A DNA stretch of 16,102 nucleotides, taken from NCBI GenBank assembly GCA_937910265.1, contig CALEPD010000004.1, forward strand, positions 1-16,102, written 5' to 3'. The DNA comes from an uncultured Bacteroidales bacterium. GTDB lineage: Bacteria > Bacteroidota > Bacteroidia > Bacteroidales > P3. The notes under the pieces were generated by a model that saw only the letters and a list, made by a program, of their open reading frames with translations, had not been told where the DNA came from and did no database searches. Positions 1 through 7,940 of this stretch are shown piece by piece (within the stretch, counting starts at the first letter, position 1; every line of letters starts with the position of its first letter). The position numbers and the translations under genes were made by a program.

Positions 1-1
1 C

Positions 2-817
2 CTCTCCATGGCCGACCAATACTACACCTGGCGTCTTCTCGACCGCGAGGTTTACCTTGCCTTGTGGATTGTGATCTTCACTCTTACCGGACTTTACCTA
101 CTCGGAAAACTCAAATTCAAAGGTGACGACGACGTTGAGCACATCGGTGTTGTACGTCTGTTCCTCTCCATCGGTATCTTCTCGTTTGTCGTGTACATGA
201 TTCCCGGACTTTGGGGAGCACCCCTCAACGGCATTTCGGGATTCCTGCCTCCAATGGACACCCAAGACTTCAATGTCGAGAAAATTGTAATTGACAACAG
301 CAAACAATTGCCTGCCGGCACTGTCGAATACACAGGCGCACTGCCTGCCGACCGCAAATACGCCGACAAACTGCATATGCCTACCGGATTCGAAGGTTTT
401 TATGACCTCGACGAAGCCAAAGCTTATGCTCAGAAAGTTGGCAAACCCATCTTCATCGATTTCACTGGTCGCAACTGCGCCAACTGCCGCGAGATGGAAC
501 AAGCCGTCTGGACTCATCCCGAAGCGAAGAAGCTGCTGAACAACGAATTTGTAATGGTTGCTCTGTACGCCGACATGAACGCCATCGAACTGCCCGAAGA
601 CGAATGGGTTGAAGACGACAATGGCCGCGTGCTGAAGACTCTTGGACGTAAGAATCTTTATTTCCAGACCAAAAACTACAACATGAACGCCCAACCCTAC
701 TATGTCATTATTGACGCAGAAGGCAACACCCTCACACAAGAGAACTTTAAATACGAAAAAGATGCTGAAAAATTCGTAGCATTCCTGAACGAAGGCGTGA
801 ACAACTTCAAAAAATAG
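2..817 (+). CDS. Thiol:disulfide interchange protein, DsbD family (C-terminal part, 5' truncated)
   Basis: This is the C-terminal part of a DsbD/ScsB-like inner-membrane reductase that carries electrons from cytosolic thioredoxin to periplasmic proteins. The reading frame is open to the window edge (residues L-S precede the ATG at 8), so that ATG is an internal methionine, and the N-terminal domain and most of the CcdA-like membrane core lie outside. Numbering from that Met, two hydrophobic segments are seen at about 14-33 and 49-69. A thioredoxin-like periplasmic domain follows from about 130 to the end. It has the redox motif C157-A-N-C160 after FTGRN, and a cis-proline candidate P230 in NAQPYY. 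The last membrane helices of DsbD followed by a CxxC thioredoxin domain match the family order. A rho-independent terminator follows 19 bases after the stop. Family assignment is firm; the exact substrate is unknown. Confidence 0.88.
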   Translation, partial: LSMADQYYTWRLLDREVYLALWIVIFTLTGLYLLGKLKFKGDDDVEHIGVVRLFLSIGIFSFVVYMIPGLWGAPLNGISGFLPPMDTQDFNVEKIVIDNSKQLPAGTVEYTGALPADRKYADKLHMPTGFEGFYDLDEAKAYAQKVGKPIFIDFTGRNCANCREMEQAVWTHPEAKKLLNNEFVMVALYADMNAIELPEDEWVEDDNGRVLKTLGRKNLYFQTKNYNMNAQPYYVIIDAEGNTLTQENFKYEKDAEKFVAFLNEGVNNFKK

Positions 818-836
818 CATCACATAAACCCTCTAA

Positions 837-880
837 AATACAGGCTGTTTTAAACAAAAAGCAGCCTGTATTTATTTTTT
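837..880 (+). terminator. Intrinsic terminator of the DsbD-type gene
   Basis: A perfect 11-bp inverted repeat (837-847 with 862-872, core CAGGCTG/CAGCCTG) has an AT-rich loop and is followed by a run rich in T (871-880). Its T-rich tail ends only one base before the -33 element of the tRNA promoter, so the end of one unit and the start of the next are fused. Confidence 0.8.
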
Positions 881-881
881 A

Positions 882-913
882 TTTGTCTATTTCAAAAAAA
901 AGTAGTACTTTTG
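882..913 (+). promoter_or_regulatory. Bacteroidota-type promoter for tRNA-fMet
   Basis: A -33 element TTTG (882-885) is separated by exactly 20 bases from a -7 element TACTTTTG (906-913), which fits the known consensus TTTG-N19-21-TAnnTTTG. The spacer holds a run of eight A (894-901) just before the -7 box. The transcript would start near 920, about 20 bases before the mature tRNA. Confidence 0.82.
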
Positions 914-940
914 CAAACGATTTCCAAAGGAAATATAGAG

Positions 941-1012
<72 letters not shown>

Positions 1013-1017
1013 CTATC

Positions 1018-1050
1018 GAGGAAAAATCAGATGATTTTTCCTCTTTTATT
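1018..1050 (+). terminator. Intrinsic terminator after tRNA-fMet
   Basis: A perfect 12-bp inverted repeat (1018-1029 with 1032-1043; in practice the inner pair must open to give a 4-base loop) is followed by TTTTATT. It ends 13 bases before the start codon of the next gene, so it must either stop tRNA transcription before that gene or act as a leader hairpin for read-through transcripts. Confidence 0.75.
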
Positions 1051-1063
1051 TATTTAGTATTAG

Positions 1064-1663
1064 ATGAAACTGTCTTTAAAAAACATCGCTTCCTTGTGCA
1101 TCCTGCTTGCTGCATCGCTGGAGATGCAGGCAACAGGTATACCCTCCCATCCCTCCTTGCCACAGGAGAACCATCTCAACTCAATAAAACTAACCTTCCT
1201 CTCGTGGCTGAGCGGAAGCACCAAGGTTTCGTACGAACGCGCCCTACCGTCGTTAGGCCAAAGCAGTGAAATCTGCACAAGCCTGATTTGTGCCGGCTAC
1301 GACAAATACGACAACGACCCAAAAGGCTTCACATTGCGATACGGTCATAAATTCTTTATAGGAGAGCAGGAATTGGCCCTGAAGGGCTTTTACCTACGCC
1401 CAGAAGCCATTTATTCATACTACAATTATACAAGCTCGAGTGGCGACAGGGTATTGGCCGACATGGGAGCTTTGATCGGAACTGTAGGCTATCAATTTGT
1501 ACACAACAATTTTCTTGCCGATTTTTGGGTGGGCGGAGGTTATGCAATAGGCACACCCGCAGAGACCTACTACCACCATGGATTTGAATTATGGCATTGG
1601 CTTGGCAAAGAATCGGAAAACCTTGCCATGAGTTTCAGCATTCGGTTGGGATGGTGCTTCTGA
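1064..1663 (+). CDS. Small predicted outer-membrane beta-barrel protein, unknown family
   Basis: A 199-residue protein with an N-terminal signal peptide (basic start, hydrophobic stretch about 8-18, possible cleavage near ATG at 23-25). The rest is rich in short alternating strands with aromatic residues, for example KVSYERAL, GFTLRYGHKFF and GYQFVHNNFLADFWVGGGYA. It ends in an aromatic-terminated strand (SIRLGWCF), as outer-membrane barrels do. Its length would suit an 8-stranded barrel. The ATG at 1064 is the only sensible start: the codon just before it is a stop, and a later start would lose the signal peptide. No promoter element is visible between the tRNA terminator and the ATG, so expression may rest on read-through from the tRNA promoter. 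Its end lies 21 bases from the convergent end of porX. I do not recognise a named family; barrel topology is inferred from pattern only. Confidence 0.72.
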   Translation: MKLSLKNIASLCILLAASLEMQATGIPSHPSLPQENHLNSIKLTFLSWLSGSTKVSYERALPSLGQSSEICTSLICAGYDKYDNDPKGFTLRYGHKFFIGEQELALKGFYLRPEAIYSYYNYTSSSGDRVLADMGALIGTVGYQFVHNNFLADFWVGGGYAIGTPAETYYHHGFELWHWLGKESENLAMSFSIRLGWCF

Positions 1664-1684
1664 CAATAGCACATCCACAACACA

Positions 1685-3235
1685 CTATCTGTTACGCAAT
1701 ACTGCGAACGGAATCATGATTTCTTCCATGGAGATTCCTCCGTGCTGGAAGGTGTTCATGTAATACTGCACGTATTGATTGTAGTTGTTAGGGAATGCCA
1801 GGAAGTCGTTTTCACGAGCAAAAATATACGGCGATGTGATATACAGCTTGGGCATGAATATTTTTCTGGGGTCGCGCACCTCAAACACTTTCTTAGGGTC
1901 GTAATCCAACAAGCGTCCTTGTTTGTACCTCAAATTCACACTCACGTCCCTATCCCCTTTCACTTTTACGGGGTTGTTTATTTTCACAGAACCATGATCG
2001 GTAGTGATGACAACATTGACATTGCGTTCGGACAACGCCTTCAGCATATCGAGCAGCGGTGAATGCTCGAGCCACGAAAGTGTTACCGAGCGATAGGCTA
2101 TTTCATCGCTGGCAAGCTCTCGCACCACATTGGAATCGGTACGCGCATGCGACAGCATATCGATGAAATTATAGACTATCACATTGAGTTTGTTGTTCAT
2201 CATATTCGGAACACTGTCGACCAACCTTTTACCATACTGGGCGTTCAACACTTTGTTGTAACTGTGCTTTATGTTGATGCCGTGTCGGCGAAGGTTTTCA
2301 TCAAGAAGTTCGTATTCGTACTGGTTTTTATGCCCCTCCTGGTCCTCATTGACCCAATAGCGGGGATATTTGCGTTCGATTTCGGCAGGCATCAAGCCGC
2401 TGAACATGGCATTTCGGGCGAACTGAGTCGTAGTGGGGATGATTGAAAAGAAGATATCATCATGTTCTGTGCGGAAATATTGATCAATCATGGGCTGAAT
2501 AAACTTCCATTGGTCGTAACGCAAGTTGTCGACAACAATCATGAAGGTAGGCCTGTCGCTGTCCAACAACGGGAAGAGTTTTTCGCGGAGCACCGTCGGT
2601 GACATCAGCGGCTTCTCCCCTGCCCCATTCAACCAATTGACATAATTCGACTCGAAGAATTTGCAGAATTGCTGATTGGCCTCTTCACGTTGAGCAGAAA
2701 ACACATCCCGAATATTGTCATCCTCAGTCGACGCCAACTCCAGATCCCAATACACCAACTGCTTATACAACTCAGCCCACTCATTGTAATCCATTCCCGA
2801 CTGAAGCGACAGGCTGATATTGCGGAATTGCTGCTGGTATGACGAGGTGGACTTTTCACTAACCAGTCTTCTCCCTTCGGTATGTTTCTTCACTGTCAGG
2901 AGTATCTGATTGGGATTCACGGGTTTTATCAGATAGTCGCTGATTTTACCTCCCAAGGCCTCTTCCATAATATGCTCCTCTTCACTTTTGGTAATCATCA
3001 CAACGGGTATCTGAGGATATTTTGACTTAATCACAGTCAATGTATCAAGACCACTCAAACCCGGCATATTCTCGTCAAGGAATACAATATCAATCTGTTC
3101 CTCCGCCATCATTTCGAGAGCCTCGTCGCCCGAAGCCACGGAAATGACTTGATAGCCTCGCTCTTCAAGAAACAAAATGTGAGGCTTTAATAGCACGATT
3201 TCGTCGTCTGCCCAAAGAATGGTGATTTTTTCCAT
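1685..3235 (-). CDS. porX: PorX-type response regulator with PglZ/alkaline-phosphatase-like domain
   Basis: A 516-residue two-domain protein matching PorX in length and layout. Residues 1-120 form a receiver domain with acidic pair D10-D11, phosphoacceptor D54 (VFLD), switch T82 and K104. A helical linker spans about 125-210. From about 228 there is a PglZ domain of the alkaline-phosphatase superfamily with its metal and catalytic set in place: D236 (VVDNLR), nucleophile candidate T270 (PTTT), D359 and H363 (FIDMLSH), D413-H414 (TTDHGS) and H498 (FQHGG). PorX is known as the regulator of type IX secretion genes, with the kinase PorY and the sigma factor SigP, and its PglZ domain has been shown to cleave cyclic oligonucleotides. 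The cytosolic location follows from the lack of a signal peptide. No PorY partner is nearby. It is divergent from mfd across 60 bases. Confidence 0.92.
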   Translation of the reverse strand: MEKITILWADDEIVLLKPHILFLEERGYQVISVASGDEALEMMAEEQIDIVFLDENMPGLSGLDTLTVIKSKYPQIPVVMITKSEEEHIMEEALGGKISDYLIKPVNPNQILLTVKKHTEGRRLVSEKSTSSYQQQFRNISLSLQSGMDYNEWAELYKQLVYWDLELASTEDDNIRDVFSAQREEANQQFCKFFESNYVNWLNGAGEKPLMSPTVLREKLFPLLDSDRPTFMIVVDNLRYDQWKFIQPMIDQYFRTEHDDIFFSIIPTTTQFARNAMFSGLMPAEIERKYPRYWVNEDQEGHKNQYEYELLDENLRRHGINIKHSYNKVLNAQYGKRLVDSVPNMMNNKLNVIVYNFIDMLSHARTDSNVVRELASDEIAYRSVTLSWLEHSPLLDMLKALSERNVNVVITTDHGSVKINNPVKVKGDRDVSVNLRYKQGRLLDYDPKKVFEVRDPRKIFMPKLYITSPYIFARENDFLAFPNNYNQYVQYYMNTFQHGGISMEEIMIPFAVLRNR

Positions 3236-3278
3236 AATAAATAATATTTATTATATAACGTAAAAGAAAAAAAAAACG

Positions 3279-3298
3279 TACATTTGCATCCGCAAATG
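3279..3298 (+). promoter_or_regulatory. -7 box of mfd inside an inverted repeat that includes the start codon
   Basis: TACATTTG at 3279-3286 fits the -7 consensus and is preceded by a run of ten A (3267-3276); no clear TTTG is seen at the -33 distance. A perfect inverted repeat CATTTGC (3281-3287) - ATCC - GCAAATG (3292-3298) covers both the -7 box and the mfd ATG. Transcription would start about 3291-3294, giving an almost leaderless mRNA. The repeat lies between divergent porX and mfd and could be an operator. Confidence 0.5.
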
Positions 3299-6200
3299 AT
3301 TCTGACTAAACTATATTCGAAATCGGTGATTCTCTCGGAACTGAAACAGGCGCTTGACGAGAGCCAGGCTCGTGTACATGTCAAAGGCATGACAGGTTCG
3401 CTCACATCAACGGTGGCCGCCTCGTTTTTCGCCAACGACAACAACGCCAATCTGTTGATTATAACAACCAACAAAGAGAACGCATTTTACTGTCATAACG
3501 ACCTTGAAACACTGCTCGATGAACAAGACTGCGATATTGAGAACCGCAGTGTGATGCTATTCCCGACAACCTACAGAAAACCCTACCAGACTGACGACAT
3601 CGACAATGCCAATGTGCTGCAACGTTCGGAAGTGATCAAACAGCTCAACTCGGGACGCAGACTGATTGTTGTAACATATCCTGAAGCATTGTCGGAGAAA
3701 GTGGTGTCGCCCAAGATACTCACCAAACATTCGTTGATACTGAGTCAAGGTTGTTCATACGGCATGGACTTTGTGAACGACATGCTACAAGAATACAGAT
3801 TCGACCGAGTGGACTTTGTAGTCAGTCCTGGCCAATATGCCATACGAGGCGGTATTGTTGACATATTCTCATACTCGAGCGAAAATCCATACCGCATCGA
3901 GTTCTTTGACGATGAAATCACCTCGATCAGGACTTTCGACCCCGTATCGCAACTGTCGATAAAACAACAGACTCAACTCACCGTAATACCCAACCTTGAG
4001 AACAAAGAGTCCGAACAAATAATTGTAAAAGAGCGTGTATCGCTGTTAAATTATTTCAACGCACACGACATCATCTGGATTGACGGCGTGATGCAAGTGA
4101 GCGAATGCATTGAAAAGAATTTCGCCACAGCGACCGAAAGCTACGAAAGGAAAAAAGAGCTGCCCACACAACCTACACCACCAGAAGAGATGTACTGCAG
4201 CGCAAATGAATTCCTAAAACAAATAATAGAAAGTAAAATCGTAGAATACGGCACCTCTCATTACTTTACGCACTCGAAAACCCTATGCGTTGAAAGCGAG
4301 CCACAACCCACATTCAACAAACAGTTTGACCTGCTCACCAACACGCTCGGGTCGTTTATAGAAAAGGGATACCGGGCATTTATCACAACAAGCAACGAGC
4401 AACAGCAGAAACGATTAGACAGAATCTTCACCGAATCGTCGTCAAACCTCACCACCTACGTCCAATTCCTGCCGCAAACGCTCAACCGAGGGTTTATCGA
4501 CAACACAGAAAAACTGGTATGCTTCACCGACCATGAAATTTTCGAGCGTTACCATAAATACACCGTCAGAGACCTTCAACGCAACAAGGAATCGCTTACG
4601 TTGAAAGAGTTGCTCGAACTGAAACCGGGAGACTACATCACGCACATCGACCATGGTGTAGGGCAATTCTCCGGACTTGAGAAAATAGAAATCAACGGCA
4701 AGACCCAAGAGGTAATACGACTGATCTACAAGAACAACGACACGCTGTACATCAGCATACATAGCTTGCACAAAATAAGCCGTTATGTTGGCAAAGAGGG
4801 TGTGCCGCCAACCTTAAATAAATTGGGAAGCAACACCTGGCAGACTCTCAAACAAAAGACCAAGAAGCAGGTAAAAGACATTGCTCGCGACCTCATCGCC
4901 TTGTACGCAAAACGCAAGGCAGCCGAAGGCTTTGCCTTCTCGGCTGACACCTATATGCAGCACGAGCTTGAGGCATCGTTTCTGTACGAAGACACTCCCG
5001 ACCAATACAAAGCCACGCAAGATGTGAAAAGCGACATGGAATCGCAGGCACCGATGGACCGGCTTGTGTGTGGAGACGTGGGATTCGGAAAGACTGAAGT
5101 GGCCATCAGAGCAGCCTTCAAAGCCTGCTCAGACAGCAAGCAAGTGGCCATATTAGTGCCCAACACCATACTGGCATTCCAACACTACAACACTTTCTGC
5201 GAACGCCTGAAAGAGATGCCCGTCAAAATTGACTACTTGAACCGATTCCGCAGTACCAAAGACAAGAACAGAATATACAAAGAACTGGAAGAAGGGAAAA
5301 TAGACATTATCATAGGCACCCACTCCATCACAAATAAAAATATAAAATTCAAAGACCTGGGGTTGCTCATCATTGACGAAGAACAAAAGTTCGGAGTAGC
5401 GGCAAAAGAGAAACTTCGACAAATGAAAGTAAATGTCGACTGCTTAACCCTTACAGCCACCCCTATACCCAGGACCCTACAATTCTCACTCATGGGAGCC
5501 CGCGACTTGTCGATCATACAGACTCCGCCACCAAACAGACAGCCCATAGAGACCGAGTTGACAGAATTCAACGAGACCGTCATCCGCGACGCGATTTATT
5601 ACGAAATGTCACGGGGAGGGCAAACGTTCTTCGTGAACAACAGAGTTGAAAATCTCCGCGAGATAGCCGGTATGATAAACCGTCTAGTGCCCGACGCCAC
5701 CGTGGCAACCGTTCACGGACAGATGGACGGCAAGGAATCGGAAAAGACCCTGTTGCGATTCCTCGACGGTGAGATTGATGTATTGGTGGCAACCTCGATT
5801 GTTGAAAATGGATTGGATATACCCAACGCCAATACCATGATAATAAACAATGCACAGCATTTCGGACTGAGTGACCTCCACCAAATGAGGGGAAGGGTCG
5901 GCCGCAGCAACAAAAAGGCCTTTTGCTACCTGTTCATTCCCTCCTACCACACACTCACTTCCGATGCCCATAAACGATTGAGAGCCATTGAAGAGCTCTC
6001 GACAATCGGCAGCGGATTCAACATTGCAATGCGAGACCTGGACATCAGGGGTGCCGGCAACATACTTGGAGCTGAACAAAGCGGTTTTATCAGTGAGATA
6101 GGATATGATATGTATCATAAAATACTGAATGAAGCCATCGACGAACTTAAAGAAACCGATTTCAAAGAACTGTTTACCGCCGACAACAACAGCAACAACA

Positions 6201-6661
6201 AGCAATATGTCAAGGAGTGTGTCATTGAAACAGACCTCGAGGTGCTCATTCCGGACGATTATGTCACAAATATCAGCGAGCGCCTTGTACTATACAAAGA
6301 GCTGAACGAATTGGTAAAGGATGACGAACTACAGGATTATGCTTCGCGCTTGACCGACCGATTCGGTCCGATTCCAATAGAGACACAAGAACTGATCAAA
6401 ACCATCCGCCTGCGCCGATTGGCAAAGGAGTTTGGAATAGAGAAGCTGGTACTGAAGCAAGACAAGATGGTGTGCCATTTCTCGGCTAAACAGGATAACC
6501 CATTCTATAAATCGCAGAACTTTGTACACGCGATCAAATATGTGCAAAACAATCCGAAACGGACTCACATTAAAGAGAGCAATGGCAAGTTACTGCTGAT
6601 TTGCGACAATGTGAAATCCATCAACACCGCTATGGAGCAAATTCAGGAAATGGCAGGATAA
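3296..6661 (+). CDS. mfd: Transcription-repair coupling factor Mfd
   Basis: An ATP-driven translocase that removes RNA polymerase stalled at DNA damage and recruits UvrA for excision repair. At 1121 residues from the ATG it is near the usual family length. In order: a UvrB-like N-terminal region (about 10-330), the RNA-polymerase interaction domain (about 440-505, GDYITHIDHGVGQ), RecG-like helicase domain 1 with Walker A GDVGFGKT (593-600) and DEEQ (694-697), domain 2 with HGQM (807) and QMRGRVGRS (863-871), and a C-terminal TRCF domain (about 960-1100). A TTG at 3284 extends the frame by four codons but lies within the -7 box, so the ATG at 3296 is preferred; it starts MILTKLYSK. The gene stands alone on the plus strand between divergent porX and a convergent PepSY gene. 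Confidence 0.96.
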   Translation: MILTKLYSKSVILSELKQALDESQARVHVKGMTGSLTSTVAASFFANDNNANLLIITTNKENAFYCHNDLETLLDEQDCDIENRSVMLFPTTYRKPYQTDDIDNANVLQRSEVIKQLNSGRRLIVVTYPEALSEKVVSPKILTKHSLILSQGCSYGMDFVNDMLQEYRFDRVDFVVSPGQYAIRGGIVDIFSYSSENPYRIEFFDDEITSIRTFDPVSQLSIKQQTQLTVIPNLENKESEQIIVKERVSLLNYFNAHDIIWIDGVMQVSECIEKNFATATESYERKKELPTQPTPPEEMYCSANEFLKQIIESKIVEYGTSHYFTHSKTLCVESEPQPTFNKQFDLLTNTLGSFIEKGYRAFITTSNEQQQKRLDRIFTESSSNLTTYVQFLPQTLNRGFIDNTEKLVCFTDHEIFERYHKYTVRDLQRNKESLTLKELLELKPGDYITHIDHGVGQFSGLEKIEINGKTQEVIRLIYKNNDTLYISIHSLHKISRYVGKEGVPPTLNKLGSNTWQTLKQKTKKQVKDIARDLIALYAKRKAAEGFAFSADTYMQHELEASFLYEDTPDQYKATQDVKSDMESQAPMDRLVCGDVGFGKTEVAIRAAFKACSDSKQVAILVPNTILAFQHYNTFCERLKEMPVKIDYLNRFRSTKDKNRIYKELEEGKIDIIIGTHSITNKNIKFKDLGLLIIDEEQKFGVAAKEKLRQMKVNVDCLTLTATPIPRTLQFSLMGARDLSIIQTPPPNRQPIETELTEFNETVIRDAIYYEMSRGGQTFFVNNRVENLREIAGMINRLVPDATVATVHGQMDGKESEKTLLRFLDGEIDVLVATSIVENGLDIPNANTMIINNAQHFGLSDLHQMRGRVGRSNKKAFCYLFIPSYHTLTSDAHKRLRAIEELSTIGSGFNIAMRDLDIRGAGNILGAEQSGFISEIGYDMYHKILNEAIDELKETDFKELFTADNNSNNKQYVKECVIETDLEVLIPDDYVTNISERLVLYKELNELVKDDELQDYASRLTDRFGPIPIETQELIKTIRLRRLAKEFGIEKLVLKQDKMVCHFSAKQDNPFYKSQNFVHAIKYVQNNPKRTHIKESNGKLLLICDNVKSINTAMEQIQEMAG

Positions 6662-6709
6662 GTCATTCAGCTGACACCTTCGAGGCTGTCATAGCAAAAC
6701 AGAAGAGAC

Positions 6710-6745
6710 AAAAAAGGTCTGCCTTCATACTGAAGACAGACCTTT
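6710..6745 (-). terminator. Hairpin terminator between convergent mfd and PepSY gene
   Basis: Arms AAAGGTCTG (6713-6721) and CAGACCTTT (6737-6745) form a 9-bp stem, extended inward by CTTCA/TGAAG after a C-A mismatch, with a 3-base loop. Read on the minus strand the stem ends in six T (6715 down to 6710), so it serves best as the terminator of the PepSY gene. On the plus strand the tail after the hairpin is CATCATATAT, a weaker signal for mfd. Confidence 0.72.
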
Positions 6746-6768
6746 CATCATATATAAGGAGCTATGGA

Positions 6769-7860
6769 TTAGCGTCTCTTTTTCTTGGGAACCTGCTGTA
6801 CATCGCGGGAGTCGAGCGGCTGCGCCAACAAACCGATAAATTTGCTTTGGTTGTCGAACTCCATACGGGTATATTTGAGTTTGCCTCTTTGACCGCTTTC
6901 TTTGTCCTTTTGACTCACAACCACATAGGTGTACGGCTTGGGTTTTTTGCCGTTGGCAGGGTCACGATACTTGGAGTCGTAAGTATAAACCACCATTTTC
7001 TCCACCTTGCACGGGTCGTAATAGAATTTCTCATCGATATACTTCAAGATGGCGCTGGTATATCTATCTTTCTCGAGTTGTTTTCCCTGCATGACACAGA
7101 TGTCTTTTTCGATATCGTAAACCACTTCTATCTGAACACCCTGTTTGTTCTCGAAATATGCAACAAAGTAGTTGTCACCACGCATTACCCATTCAGGACC
7201 TTCTTCAATACGGCCTTTGGGATATATCTTGTTGAAGTGGTTTTGGATTGTCTGCGACGGCTTGGGAGCTTCTTCGATAGGCTCATCGACAACTGGCTTG
7301 CCACGACGCTTGGGTGACTCTTCTTCTTCCTTTTGAGAACGTTTATCGTTCTTAAAGTCATCGCCTTCAGGGTTGTTCTGGGCCAAGAAGTCACGCTTTA
7401 CATCTTCCGGGTCGGGTGCGGTGCTTTTCTGGAGTTTACCTCTTGTGTCAAAAATCATCTCGCAATCTTCAGCACCGAGACCTTTTCTTACAACAATCAT
7501 TCTGTAATAGTTGTCTCCGCTCATTTCTTCCACCAAATCGATGCTTTTGATACGGTATCCCGGGTAGTTTTCCTCGAAATATTTACCCATTAAGGTTGGG
7601 CAGTTTTGAATCTCGACAGGGAAGTAGCTGTATTGCCAATCGCCCGACGGAGTAAAATAGCTACGCCCACGCTGATTGTCAACAATTAACTCAGCGATGT
7701 ATTGACCTGGTGCCTGATACCATGTATTAACTTTATAGGCATTATATGTCTTTTCCAATCCCAACAACACCGCTTGAGGAACAGCGGTCTCTTTTATCTT
7801 GTTTTGTGCGTTCATCAAGAACGGAAGACACATCAACAGTATAAAAAAGCTTTTCTTCAT
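6769..7860 (-). CDS. Secreted PepSY-like multi-module protein
   Basis: A 363-residue protein with a clear signal peptide (MKKSFFILLMCLPFLMNA, cleavage near residue 18/19). The mature part looks like four repeats of a helix followed by beta strands, the layout of PepSY-like domains common in Bacteroidota: about 28-80, 90-143 (KYFEENYPGYRI), 204-257 (HFNKIYPKGRI) and 270-341. Between modules 2 and 3, residues about 150-203 form a charged linker rich in E, D, K and P. The protein ends in a basic KKKRR. The periplasmic PepSY family is associated with peptidase inhibition or ligand binding in other proteins, but the role here is unknown. It lies 80 bases after purA; that gap has no TTTG element on the coding strand, so cotranscription with purA is likely. 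A hairpin terminator follows the stop. Confidence 0.75.
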   Translation of the reverse strand: MKKSFFILLMCLPFLMNAQNKIKETAVPQAVLLGLEKTYNAYKVNTWYQAPGQYIAELIVDNQRGRSYFTPSGDWQYSYFPVEIQNCPTLMGKYFEENYPGYRIKSIDLVEEMSGDNYYRMIVVRKGLGAEDCEMIFDTRGKLQKSTAPDPEDVKRDFLAQNNPEGDDFKNDKRSQKEEEESPKRRGKPVVDEPIEEAPKPSQTIQNHFNKIYPKGRIEEGPEWVMRGDNYFVAYFENKQGVQIEVVYDIEKDICVMQGKQLEKDRYTSAILKYIDEKFYYDPCKVEKMVVYTYDSKYRDPANGKKPKPYTYVVVSQKDKESGQRGKLKYTRMEFDNQSKFIGLLAQPLDSRDVQQVPKKKRR

Positions 7861-7940
7861 AGATTTGATTCTAATTACTTGTTATTCTTATTATTTTTTA
7901 TTGTTATATAACGAGAAGTGTGTTTGAATATTGTATCGCT

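Noticed and set aside
647..667. KNLYFQT in the DsbD-type protein, resembling a TEV protease site
   Set aside because: The first residue of the site is K instead of E, and the context is a natural thioredoxin domain; it is coincidence, not an engineered tag.
3284..3295. TTG start extending mfd by four codons
   Set aside because: The TTG is part of the predicted -7 box, so it would not be transcribed from that promoter; the ATG at 3296 gives a normal Mfd N-terminus.
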